A stretch of DNA of 64,000 nucleotides, taken from assembly GCA_963696625.1 (NCBI GenBank), contig CAVOKZ010000005.1, positions 1-64,000 of the forward strand, written 5' to 3'. The translations under genes and the position numbers were made by a program. Under the pieces are notes generated by a model. It was not told where the DNA came from. It ran no database searches and worked only from the letters and a program-made list of their open reading frames with translations. Positions 35,168 to 44,374 of the stretch are shown one piece after another (position 1 is the stretch's first letter; the number at the start of each line of letters is the position of its first letter). The DNA comes from JAWVFN01 sp963696625 (GTDB lineage: Bacteria > Actinomycetota > Thermoleophilia > Solirubrobacterales > 70-9).

Positions 35168-36579
35168 GCGAAGCGGTCGTCGTCGGCTCGGGCCCCAACG
35201 GGCTCGCGGGCGCGGTGGCGCTGGCGCGCGAGGGGGTCGAGGTGACGGTGCTCGAGGCGGCCGATCGAATCGGCGGCGGGACCCGGACCAGTGAGCTGAC
35301 CGTTCCCGGCCTGCTCCACGACGAGTGCTCGGCGTCTCACCCGATGGCGGTCGGCTCGCCGTTCCTGCGCTCGCTCGACCTGGCAAAGCACGGGCTCGAG
35401 TGGCTGTGGCCGGAGGTCGACCTCGCGCACCCGCTCGAGGGCGAGCAGCCCGGGGTGATGGTCAAGGGCATCGCCGAGACCGCCGCCGGGCTCGGGGACG
35501 ACGGCCGCCGCTGGACCCGGCTCTTCGGCTCGTCTGCGGCCAACTTCGACGCGATCAACGAGGACGCGCTGCGGCCGATCGTCCACTTCCCCAAGCACCC
35601 GGTCCGCCTCGCCCGCTTCGGGATCCCGGCCGCGACCCCGGCGACGATCGTCGCCCGCGGCTTCAAGACCCCGCAGGGGCGGGCGCTGTTCGGCGGCGTC
35701 GCCGCCCACGCCTTCAGCCCGCTCAACCGGCCGATGAGCTCGTCGGTCGGCTGCGCGCTGATCGCCGCCTGCCACGCCTACGGCTGGCCGGTCGCCAAGG
35801 GCGGTTCGCGGTCGATCACCGACGCTCTCGCCGCCGAGCTCACCGCGTACGGGGGAAAGATCGAGACCGGCGTCCAGGTCAGCTCGATGAGCGACTTCGA
35901 CAACCCCGACGCGATCCTCTTCGACCTCGCGCCGGGGGCCGTCGCCGAGATCGCCGGCGACCGACTGCCCGGCCGGATCGCGAGTGCCTACCGCGGCTAC
36001 AAGCACGGGCCGGGGGCGTTCAAGCTCGACCTCGCCGTGGAAGGCGGCGTCCCCTGGCGCGACGAGGTCTGCAAGCGGGCCGGGACCGTCCACTTGGGCG
36101 GCCCCTTCGAGGAGATCGCCGCCGCCGAGCGCGCGGTCAACAGCGGAAAGATGGCGGACCGGCCCTTCGTCCTCGTCGGCCAGCAATATCTCGCTGACCC
36201 GAGCCGCTCCAACGGAGACGTCCACCCGGTCTGGACCTACGCCCACGTCCCCAGCGGCTACAAGGGCGACGCCACCGAGGCGATCCTCGGCCAGCTGGAG
36301 CGCTTCGCCCCCGGCGTTCGCGAGCGCATCGTCGGCCAGGCGACCCGCGACCCGGCCGGCTTCGAGCATTACAACGCCAACTTCGTCGGCGGCGACATCA
36401 TCACCGGCGCCAACGGCCCGCTGCAGATCCTCTTCCGGCCCCGATTCGCGGTCAACCCGTACGCCACCGGCATCCCCGGCGTCTACATCTGCTCGGCGGC
36501 GACCCCGCCCGGCGCCGGCGCCCACGGCATGGGCGGCTACAACGCGGCACGCTCGGCGCTGGCACACCTCGCTCAATAG
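35164..36579 (+). CDS. FAD-dependent oxidoreductase, phytoene desaturase-like
   Basis: 471 aa, TTG start overlapping the upstream TGA. AVVVGSGPNGLAGAVALARE and VTVLEAADRIGGGTRTSEL form the dinucleotide-binding fold; the C-terminal SAATPPGAGAHGMGGYNAAR is the FAD-contacting GxGxHGMxG signature of CrtI-like amine oxidases. No other carotenoid genes are in view, so a carotenoid substrate is not implied. Confidence 0.85.
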   Translation: MSEAVVVGSGPNGLAGAVALAREGVEVTVLEAADRIGGGTRTSELTVPGLLHDECSASHPMAVGSPFLRSLDLAKHGLEWLWPEVDLAHPLEGEQPGVMVKGIAETAAGLGDDGRRWTRLFGSSAANFDAINEDALRPIVHFPKHPVRLARFGIPAATPATIVARGFKTPQGRALFGGVAAHAFSPLNRPMSSSVGCALIAACHAYGWPVAKGGSRSITDALAAELTAYGGKIETGVQVSSMSDFDNPDAILFDLAPGAVAEIAGDRLPGRIASAYRGYKHGPGAFKLDLAVEGGVPWRDEVCKRAGTVHLGGPFEEIAAAERAVNSGKMADRPFVLVGQQYLADPSRSNGDVHPVWTYAHVPSGYKGDATEAILGQLERFAPGVRERIVGQATRDPAGFEHYNANFVGGDIITGANGPLQILFRPRFAVNPYATGIPGVYICSAATPPGAGAHGMGGYNAARSALAHLAQ

Positions 36580-36598
36580 GGAAGACGCAGCCCCGCGG

Positions 36599-36784
36599 TC
36601 AGAGTTCTCGGCGCGCAGCTTTGAGGTTCTCGATATCGATGCGATCCTGATCGCGCCCGGCCGCTTGCTTCATCTCAAGCAGATCTTCGTAACTGCAGAC
36701 CCGCACTGTCGTTCCGAAAGCCCGGCGCTCCTCGGCATGATCGGCTTGGAATAGGCCGGCAGGATCGAGAACAACCTGGGTCAT
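36599..36784 (-). pseudogene. Nucleotidyltransferase remnant, catalytic part deleted
   Basis: 61 codons. The start resembles the N terminus of small nucleotidyltransferase toxins (MTQVVLDPAGLF) and the end is their typical tail (SYEDLLEMKQAAGRDQDRID), but the GGxA and DxD catalytic region normally between them is missing. It overlaps the HTH gene by ATGA as an antitoxin-toxin pair would, so this looks like an in-frame internal deletion that disarmed the toxin. Confidence 0.55.
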
Positions 36785-37143
36785 CGCGGCCGACTGGCGG
36801 CGAGCTCGCTGGCGGTGCGACTGAGCAAGGCCGCCTGCTCAAGTCGTTGATCCGGGCTCATCTGATCGAACTCAGCCCGCAGCTCACGAATAGGGACGTT
36901 GCCACCGCCCGGCGGAGGCGCACTGAGCGGGATTGCGGACAGTTGAACGGTCTCGCCCATTGCCTCGAGCAGCCGGTTGATCGTCGCCAGCGAAGGCGAG
37001 ACTTTGTCGCGCTCAATACGGCTGATATTGGTCTGAGTCATACCTGTGCGCTCAGCGAGCGCCTCCTGACTGAGGTCGTGTCGTCGTCGGGCAGCGACGA
37101 GGAGCCGGCCGCACTTGGGCGCTGTCGGGATCTCAGCCACCAC
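36781..37143 (-). CDS. XRE-family HTH regulator, antitoxin-like
   Basis: 120 aa. HTH_3 domain at residues 12-66 (LLVAARRRHDLSQEALAERT, MTQTNISRIERDKVSPSL). The C terminus (SPDQRLEQAALLSRTASELA) is shared by antitoxins paired with nucleotidyltransferases. Starts GTG-GTG at 37143/37140; TAAAAT on the minus strand is 6 nt before the second. A perfect inverted repeat overlaps this promoter, pointing to autoregulation. Confidence 0.8.
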   Translation of the reverse strand: MVAEIPTAPKCGRLLVAARRRHDLSQEALAERTGMTQTNISRIERDKVSPSLATINRLLEAMGETVQLSAIPLSAPPPGGGNVPIRELRAEFDQMSPDQRLEQAALLSRTASELAASRPR

Positions 37144-37150
37144 CTCATTT

Positions 37151-37168
37151 TAGATCAAAAATGATCTA
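37151..37168. promoter_or_regulatory. Operator of the XRE regulator
   Basis: TAGATCA-AAAA-TGATCTA, perfect 7-bp arms with a 4-nt spacer, 8 bp upstream of the HTH start and next to its -10. Position and symmetry fit self-repression. Confidence 0.6.
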
Positions 37169-37213
37169 TAGCTGTGAGATCCCCGATGTCTCGTGTGCGG
37201 CCATCGTCGCGGC

Positions 37214-37500
37214 ATGGCCTACGACGAGGAGTTCGCGGCATCGCCTTCATGATCGGCGGCAACACGGCTGTGGGCGTGATGGGGCAGGGCGGCCTGACGG
37301 TGAGGGTCGATCGCGAGGACTACGAGGACTACGAGGACGCGCTGCGCGAGCCCGGCGCCGGCGAGATGGACTTCACCGGCAAGACGATGAACGGCTTCAT
37401 CGTCATTGACGCTGAGATGCTCGGCGAAGACGAAGAGCTCGGGCGCTGGGTCGACGCTGGGGCCGATTACGCTGCCTCGCTGCCGCCGAAGAAGAAGTGA
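37214..37500 (+). pseudogene. TfoX N-terminal family gene with internal deletion
   Basis: ATG 37214 reads MAYDEEFA, the usual start of these proteins, but the frame then closes. The rest of the domain (GIAFMIGGNTAVGVMGQGG, DFTGKTMNGFIVIDAE, ELGRWVDAGADYAASLPPKK) lies in another frame from about 37238. About 20 codons that normally lie between (the KKMFGG region) are absent. An out-of-frame deletion is the simplest reading; an intact shorter protein from an ATG inside is possible. Confidence 0.6.
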
Positions 37501-37529
37501 GTCGGCGCAGTTGGAATAATCCCCACCCG

Positions 37530-37922
37530 ATGGATCCGGCCCGCAAGCGCAAGATTCGCCTGGTGATCGCGATGTCGGCGGCGGTGCTGCTCGCCGCCGG
37601 CCTCGTCTACACGTCCTTCAGCGCCTCGAGCGAGGCCAAGCAGCCTTCGCAGCTGCTCACCGGCGCGTCCGGAGGTACCTACGAGCTGACCGGCAAAGTC
37701 GTGCCGGGCTCGATCGAGCACCAAGGAGAGCGCCTCGACTTCGCCGTCGCCGACCGCGACGACGCGAGCAAGAGCATCCCGGTCGCCTACACGGGCACCG
37801 TGCCCGATCCGTTCCGGGACGGGCGCGAGGTGATCGTCACGGGCAAGGTCCAGGAGGGCACCTTCGTCGGCGAGAAGGACAGCCTGGTCACGAAATGCCC
37901 GTCGAAGTTCACCGAGGATTGA
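37530..37922 (+). CDS. ccmE: Cytochrome c maturation protein CcmE, cysteine variant
   Basis: 130 aa haem chaperone. Basic N terminus, membrane helix (LVIAMSAAVLLAAGLVYTSF), then an OB-fold beta barrel (YELTGKVVPGSIEHQGERL, PVAYTGTVPDPFRDG, EVIVTGKVQEGTF). The haem-binding residue is normally His in HxxxY near the C terminus; here the segment reads VTKCPSKFTED, so Cys replaces His and Phe replaces Tyr. CxxxY-type CcmE proteins are known in some bacteria and archaea. Followed by ccmF. Confidence 0.88.
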   Translation: MDPARKRKIRLVIAMSAAVLLAAGLVYTSFSASSEAKQPSQLLTGASGGTYELTGKVVPGSIEHQGERLDFAVADRDDASKSIPVAYTGTVPDPFRDGREVIVTGKVQEGTFVGEKDSLVTKCPSKFTED

Positions 37923-37933
37923 CATGACTGCGC

Positions 37934-37958
37934 CTCCTCCGCTTCGCGTCCGGGGACG
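37934..37958. repeat. 25-bp dispersed repeat before ccmF
   Basis: Second copy of the sequence at 8346-8370 (two mismatches). It fills most of the 39-bp gap between ccmE and ccmF. Confidence 0.5.
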
Positions 37959-37961
37959 AGA

Positions 37962-40103
<2,142 letters not shown>

Positions 40104-40129
40104 CCCCGGCCGTCTAGCCTGCCCCGCGC

Positions 40130-40423
40130 ATGGAAGTCCTCCTTGCCCTGCTTCTGCTCTGCCTGGTCACGGTCTTTGTGGCCGCGCCGCTGTGGCGCCG
40201 TCCGCAGGAGCCCGACCCCGCCGACAAGCGCGAGGCCGAGCTCGCCGAGCTCGAAGCCCGCAAGGAGGCGAAGTACCGCGAGATCCGCGACACCGAGCTC
40301 GACCGGGCCGGCGGCAAGCTCTCCGAGGACGAGTTCAGCCGCCAGGACGCCGAGCTGCGCGCCGAGGCGCTCGAGATCCTCGACCTGATCGACCGGGCCA
40401 AGAAGGGCGACGACAGCCACTAA
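40130..40423 (+). CDS. CcmI-like membrane-anchored coiled-coil protein
   Basis: 97 aa. One N-terminal transmembrane helix (EVLLALLLLCLVTVFVAAPL) and a charged helical part (KREAELAELEARKEAKYREI, KLSEDEFSRQDAELRAEALE) as in the N-terminal domain of CcmI/CycH, without the TPR domain. Position after ccmF supports a haem-lyase accessory role. TAGCCT at 40115-40120 is 9 nt before the ATG. Confidence 0.65.
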   Translation: MEVLLALLLLCLVTVFVAAPLWRRPQEPDPADKREAELAELEARKEAKYREIRDTELDRAGGKLSEDEFSRQDAELRAEALEILDLIDRAKKGDDSH

Positions 40424-40435
40424 ACTTCTGCGCCG

Positions 40436-40660
40436 ATGGAAACCTTTCTCAGCGTGATCGAAGTGGGGATCTCGGGCATCCTGATCTTCCTGGTCCTGCT
40501 CCATTCGGGCAAGGACGCCGGCCTCTCCGGCGCCTTCGGAATCGGCGGCGCCGGCGGCGGCGTGGGCGGCGGCTCGATGGTCGAGCGCAACCTGACCCGC
40601 GCGACCATCTTCTTCTCGATTTTGTGGGCACTCAACGCCCTCGTCCTCCTAAAGATCTGA
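40436..40660 (+). CDS. secG: Preprotein translocase subunit SecG
   Basis: 74 aa. Two hydrophobic helices (VIEVGISGILIFLVLLHSGK and IFFSILWALNALVLLKI) joined by a Gly-rich loop (LSGAFGIGGAGGGVGGGS), the standard SecG plan. TAAACT at 40421-40426 lies 9 nt before the ATG. Not next to tpiA, where many Gram-positives keep secG. Confidence 0.9.
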   Translation: METFLSVIEVGISGILIFLVLLHSGKDAGLSGAFGIGGAGGGVGGGSMVERNLTRATIFFSILWALNALVLLKI

Positions 40661-40793
40661 GACGCCTGCGAACCGGCGCAGCTCGTCGTCCTCGGCCAAT
40701 CGTCTCGCTCACGCACTGTTCAGTGCGCTCGCTGCGCCGATCGGCCTGCGTCCTGGATCTGCTTGGTTCTCGGCGTCTCTCGTACTAGTCGCC

Positions 40794-41663
40794 GTGCTCG
40801 CCGGTTGCGGCGGCGACGGCGAAACGGCTTCGACCGGCGGCCCGGCGGCGCTCTCGCGAGCCGGAGGAGGCGGCGCCCTCGTCTACGCGCTGCCGGCGCT
40901 CCCCAACGACCTCGATCCGCTCGCCGCCGCCTCGCCCGAGGCGCAGCTGATCACGCGCCAGGTCAACGAGCCGCTGGTCTCAAGCCTCAACGGCCCCTAC
41001 GAGGACAGCTCGCGGCGGCCGGGGCTGACCCAGTCGATCGAGCCGTCCCCGGACCAGACGATCTGGACCCTGCGGCTGCGCGACGACGTGCGTTTCACCA
41101 ACGGAACACCGTTCAACGCCTCGGCGGTGCTCGCCAACGCCCGCCGCTGGCAGTCCTCGCCCGAGGGCGGGGCTCTGCTGCCGAGCCTGTTCGCCGTCGA
41201 CGCGCCGCGCCCCGACATCGTGCGCTTCCTCTTCAACGGCGCGACAGCCGACGTGCCCCGGCGCCTCTCCGACCCACGGCTCGGCATCGTCGCCCCCGAG
41301 TCGCTCAAGGGCTCGGGTGGCTCGGTCGGCACCGGGCCGTTCAAGCCGAGCAGCGATGTCGCCGGCGAGCTGATCCTCGCCCGCAACCCGGCCTGGTGGG
41401 GGACCCCGCTCGGCCTCGGCCCCGCGCTTGACTCGCTCGAGTTCCGCGGCGTCTCGGGAGCGGGGGAGAGGGTGGCGCTGCTGCGCCAGGGCGACGTGCA
41501 GGTCGCGGGATCGCTGCCGCCGGCGTCGCTCGCCTCGATCGCCTCCGACCCGCTGCTGGGCACCGTCCCCGGCGGCGCCGGCCTCCAGCGCTCGGTGCGA
41601 GGCATCGACTCGGCCGCGCCGATCTCGTTCTCGGGCGTGTGGCTGACGACGATCCGCCACTGA
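40794..41663 (+). CDS. Family 5 extracellular solute-binding protein, short and 5'-damaged
   Basis: 289 aa as read from GTG 40794. LVYALPALPNDLDPLAAASP, LTQSIEPSPDQTIWTLRLRD and FTNGTPFNASAVLANARRW are the N-terminal lobe of peptide/nickel-binding proteins (SBP_bac_5), which are normally about 500 aa; the C-terminal half is missing. A lipobox (LAGCGG) lies three residues from this start, so a signal peptide should precede it. Hydrophobic residues continue upstream in frame (SASLVLVAVLAG) but the basic head is in another frame from GTG 40723 (RSLRRSACVLD), suggesting a frameshift. Confidence 0.6.
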   Translation: MLAGCGGDGETASTGGPAALSRAGGGGALVYALPALPNDLDPLAAASPEAQLITRQVNEPLVSSLNGPYEDSSRRPGLTQSIEPSPDQTIWTLRLRDDVRFTNGTPFNASAVLANARRWQSSPEGGALLPSLFAVDAPRPDIVRFLFNGATADVPRRLSDPRLGIVAPESLKGSGGSVGTGPFKPSSDVAGELILARNPAWWGTPLGLGPALDSLEFRGVSGAGERVALLRQGDVQVAGSLPPASLASIASDPLLGTVPGGAGLQRSVRGIDSAAPISFSGVWLTTIRH

Positions 41664-41729
41664 GGTAAGCTGCCGCCGCAATCGGGGTCGTCACACGCCG
41701 ATACGTCGCGCCGATACGTCGCCGCGGCC

Positions 41730-42242
41730 GTGACCGTGGCCTGCTGCCTCGCACTGGCGACGCCGGCCGTTGCCGCGCCGGGCAGCGACACGACGATCGT
41801 CGCGTCGGATCCCACATTCCAGCTTCAGCCCGGTAGTGAGGGTGGGGCCGACTACGAGTGTCCAGGCGGCGGGGCAATGGGCGGCGGGCTCAGCCCCGTC
41901 GAGGATTTCGTCGATTTCCTCTACCTGACCCAGAGCGGTCCAACCTCCGGTCCGTATGAGTGGCAGGTCGAGGGCCATAACGCAGCCGTAAACGTGCATT
42001 ACCCGATCAGGGCCTACGTGCTCTGCTCCGCGACCTCGGGATTCGACCCTGGTGGGCCTCGCCGGCCTCTTCCTGCTGTTGTTCGCGCTCTATTCGGTAC
42101 GCGAGCCGCTGCCGGAGGCGGCGTCCGCCGCGTAGACGACCGCGTCTACTTGTTGAGAATCCCGAGGCCGCCGCCGGTCTCGGGGAGCACGATGCCGGGT
42201 GGAGGGGACTCCGACGTGTTGGAGCCCGAACTCGCCGTCTGA
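41730..42242 (+). CDS. Secreted hypothetical protein, chimeric 3' end
   Basis: GTG 41730; N terminus TVACCLALATPAVAAPG looks like the hydrophobic part of a signal peptide with an AxA site. The next 90 residues (YECPGGGAMGGGLSPVEDF, YEWQVEGHNAAVNVHYPIRA) belong to no family I know. Composition turns artificial after about 42045, and another frame there (42049-42135) encodes a natural-looking membrane tail. The end therefore looks like a deletion junction, and the last 30 codons overlap a real minus-strand small gene. Confidence 0.4.
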   Translation: MTVACCLALATPAVAAPGSDTTIVASDPTFQLQPGSEGGADYECPGGGAMGGGLSPVEDFVDFLYLTQSGPTSGPYEWQVEGHNAAVNVHYPIRAYVLCSATSGFDPGGPRRPLPAVVRALFGTRAAAGGGVRRVDDRVYLLRIPRPPPVSGSTMPGGGDSDVLEPELAV

Positions 42243-42259
42243 ATCGGTGCGTCGGCCAT
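42146..42259 (-). CDS. 37-residue small protein with LPETG motif
   Basis: Starts ATG two nt after the stop of the upstream minus-strand gene. The sequence is soluble, Ser/Pro-rich and ends PPPGIVLPETGGGLGILNK. Codon third positions are GC-rich. The spacing suggests translational coupling with the membrane protein gene. LPETG is the sortase consensus, but there is no transmembrane tail or signal peptide, so a sortase substrate is unlikely; a processed peptide or a small partner of the membrane protein are options. Confidence 0.45.
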   Translation of the reverse strand: MADAPIQTASSGSNTSESPPPGIVLPETGGGLGILNK

Positions 42260-42261
42260 GG

Positions 42262-42717
42262 CTAAATGGTACCCCGCAGTGCCGCCGTCCAAAATACGAC
42301 CTCGAGCACCAGTGCCACGCAGGTGCCGGCAAACACGCGGTTCAGCCGGTCGATTATCGGCTGATTCTGATCACGCGCGCCCTGGAGCCAGACCGCGGTC
42401 TGCAGGTGCGCCTGGTCGAGCCTCTTGCCCTTGAGTTGTTCGAAGAGCCGCGGTCCGTTCAGCGCGAACCCGAGCCCCTCTTTGGGGGCCAGAAGGTAGA
42501 TGGAACCGACGAAAGAGAGCACGAAGGTAGTGACGGCGAGCCAGGACCAAGCGCCCGTGCCCTCCTGCCCGAGCGCGGTTGCGCCGAAGAAGGATGCGAC
42601 CAGCGAGCCGGCCGCAAGCAGCATCCCGGTGCGGGAGCGCAGCTGCGCCAACTCCTCCTGCCGGTTCACCGCGGTGACCGCGGTTTCGTATGCGAGCTCC
42701 TGCTTGGTGGCCGCCAT
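42262..42717 (-). CDS. Three-helix membrane protein, function unknown
   Basis: 151 aa. Amphipathic N terminus (ELAYETAVTAVNRQEELAQL), two adjacent transmembrane helices (MLLAAGSLVASFFGATALG and WSWLAVTTFVLSFVGSIYLL), a cytosolic helical stretch and a third helix (VFAGTCVALVLEVVFWTAAL). This plan is common among small actinobacterial membrane proteins near mobile or defence genes (SLATT/2TM-like), but no catalytic motif is visible. Confidence 0.6.
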   Translation of the reverse strand: MAATKQELAYETAVTAVNRQEELAQLRSRTGMLLAAGSLVASFFGATALGQEGTGAWSWLAVTTFVLSFVGSIYLLAPKEGLGFALNGPRLFEQLKGKRLDQAHLQTAVWLQGARDQNQPIIDRLNRVFAGTCVALVLEVVFWTAALRGTI

Positions 42718-42753
42718 CCGTCGATGATGAAAGACGGCGACGACGCGTTTTCA

Positions 42754-42819
42754 TGCGGCTGAGAGGAGTCGAACCTCCACGGCCCGTTAGGGCCACAAGG
42801 CCCTCAACCTTAGGCCGCA
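42754..42819 (-). pseudogene. 3' fragment of tRNA-Leu (GAG), probable attachment-site remnant
   Basis: Minus strand: anticodon arm GGTTGAGGGCC (anticodon GAG), long variable arm, T-arm GGAGGTTCGACTCCTC and acceptor 3' strand CAGCCGCA. The D-arm is missing and the 5' side matches the acceptor for only about five bases. Integrating elements leave such fragments. The flank at 42890-42930 has paired TTGGTACC boxes resembling an integrase 3' end. Nothing else is visible in 42720-42985. Confidence 0.6.
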
Positions 42820-42985
42820 GGACTTCGTGAAATCAGAAAGCAGAGTTTTGCAGGGGTTCTCGTCATCTGAGGTCACCGCACTTTTGCTCAAGTTGGTACC
42901 TCAATTGGTACCACGGGCTTTTTTGTCGCCATCGGGACTGAGCATTCAGATTTGAAGCATCCGGGGACCCATCCACACTCGGCAT

Positions 42986-43346
42986 GTGTCGGTGTCGTCG
43001 TACACAAACCAGGTGAACCGCCTCACCGATGATCTCGCGAGCCTAAGAACGAAGCTCGCGGACCTGAATGCGAAGCTCGCTGCTGCAAACGGGAAGGCTC
43101 TTAAGGCGGCCGAGGATCTCGGGAAGGCCACGAGCACCTCGCAGCTGGGGTCGAAGGGACGCGATCTAGAGCGCAAGCAGAAGGCCGCTGCGGACATTGA
43201 GAAGAAAGCTGCTGCGATCGAAAAGCAGATCTCAACCAAGCAAAAGAGCCTCACCTCCGCTCAGTCAAATCTTGAGCGCGCTACGCGAGATCAGCAGCGC
43301 AAGGACGATCGTGACGCGGAGAAGCGACGCCGGACCTGTCAAGGCC
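42986..43346 (+). pseudogene. Coiled-coil protein truncated by IS21-family element
   Basis: GTG start, then about 117 residues of charged coiled coil (YTNQVNRLTDDLASLRTKLA, IEKKAAAIEKQISTKQKSL, ATRDQQRKDDRDAEKRRR). The frame passes into the insertion sequence at 43337, and the remaining codons (to 43486) are IS-derived. From memory, such coiled coils form the N terminus of larger multidomain proteins in actinobacteria; the effector half would be lost here. Unverified. Confidence 0.5.
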
Positions 43347-43600
43347 GGTTGAAAACTGGTCCACTTCTGCCGGTTGAAAAGTGGTCCACTCGGAGTCAGT
43401 TTTCCCTGTCAAGGCTGGTTGAAATGCGCCGGTTGAAAACTGACCCCCTACGGGGATCAGTCTCCCGCCCGCGAAGCGAGCCGTAGGCGAGCGCAGCGGG
43501 CGGGCTGGTCGCCGATCCGCGCCAATTCGAGCGTCAGGGTCAAGAGCGGGGTCCTGAGAGCCGATCTGGGGGCCGCGGCGAAGGCGCCGCGGGTGATCGC

Positions 43601-44374
43601 TCAGCCGATCTCGGCGGGCTCGGCGTTCGGCGAGGAGCCGATGTCCTTGTCGCGCAGGCGGTAGGAGTCGCCCTTCAAGGCGAGGATCTCGGCGTGGTGA
43701 ACGAGGCGGTCGATCATCGCCGCGGCGACCACCTCGTCGCCGAAGATCTCACCCCAAGCGCTGAACGGCTTGTTCGAGGTGACGATCAGCGAGGCGCGCT
43801 CGTAGCGTGCCGAGACCAGGCTGAACATCAGGTTGGCGGCCTCGGGGTCGAAGGGGATGTAGCCGACCTCGTCAACCACCAGCAGGGGGATGCGCGATAG
43901 GCGGGTGAGCTCGTCTTCGAGCTCACCCTGGCGCTTTGCCTCGCCCAGGTGCGCCACCCACTCGGTCGCGGTGGCGAAGGCCACCCGCTGGCCTGCCAAG
44001 CACGCCCTGATGCCGAGCGCGATCGCCAGGTGGGTTTTGCCGGTCCCCGGCGGGCCGAGCAGGACCACGTTCTCGCGGCCATGCAGGAAGTCGAGCTGGC
44101 CGAGGTGCTCGATCACGGTCTTCTTGACCGAGCGCTGGAAGGTGAAGTCGAACTCCTCGAGCGTCTTGCGGGCCGGGAACCGCGCCGCCTTGATCCGCGC
44201 CTCGCCGCCGTGGGACTCTCTGGCTCCGACCTCGGTCGAGAGCACCGCCTCCAGGTAGCGCTCGTAGGACCACTGCTCTGAACGGGCGCGCTCGGCGAGC
44301 TTGGGCGCGGCGCCGGCCGCCGCCGGTGCCTTCAGCGCCCGGAACAGGTGCGATAGCTCGGCGGTCTTGCTCAT
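43601..44374 (-). CDS. istB: IS21 helper ATPase
   Basis: 257 aa DnaC-like AAA+ protein. Walker A VVLLGPPGTGKTHLAIALG, Walker B LLVVDEVGYIPFD, sensor IVTSNKPFSAWGEIFGD and TFQRSVKKTVIEHL upstream. Assembles on target DNA to stimulate the IstA transposase. Its start overlaps istA by ATGA. Confidence 0.95.
   Translation of the reverse strand: MSKTAELSHLFRALKAPAAAGAAPKLAERARSEQWSYERYLEAVLSTEVGARESHGGEARIKAARFPARKTLEEFDFTFQRSVKKTVIEHLGQLDFLHGRENVVLLGPPGTGKTHLAIALGIRACLAGQRVAFATATEWVAHLGEAKRQGELEDELTRLSRIPLLVVDEVGYIPFDPEAANLMFSLVSARYERASLIVTSNKPFSAWGEIFGDEVVAAAMIDRLVHHAEILALKGDSYRLRDKDIGSSPNAEPAEIG

Noticed and set aside
32327..35386. 1019-codon open frame on the minus strand, and similar long antisense frames (3042-4424, 7186-8898, 8433-10826, 17028-19271, 26760-28706)
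   Set aside because: Translations are Arg/His/Gly/Asp-rich with no domains and lie opposite well-supported genes; open antisense frames are expected at this GC content.
41697..41722. Tandem 13-bp repeat GCCGATACGTCGC
   Set aside because: Only two units and no link to a known element; recorded but too short to interpret.
42266..42271. TACCAT as a leaderless promoter for the 37-aa gene
   Set aside because: It lies inside the last codons of the upstream membrane protein gene; translational coupling is the simpler explanation.
43460..43510. GC-rich inverted repeat CCCGCCCGC / GCGGGCGGG as a gene terminator
   Set aside because: It lies in the non-coding end of the IS21 element and cannot be assigned to a specific transcript.
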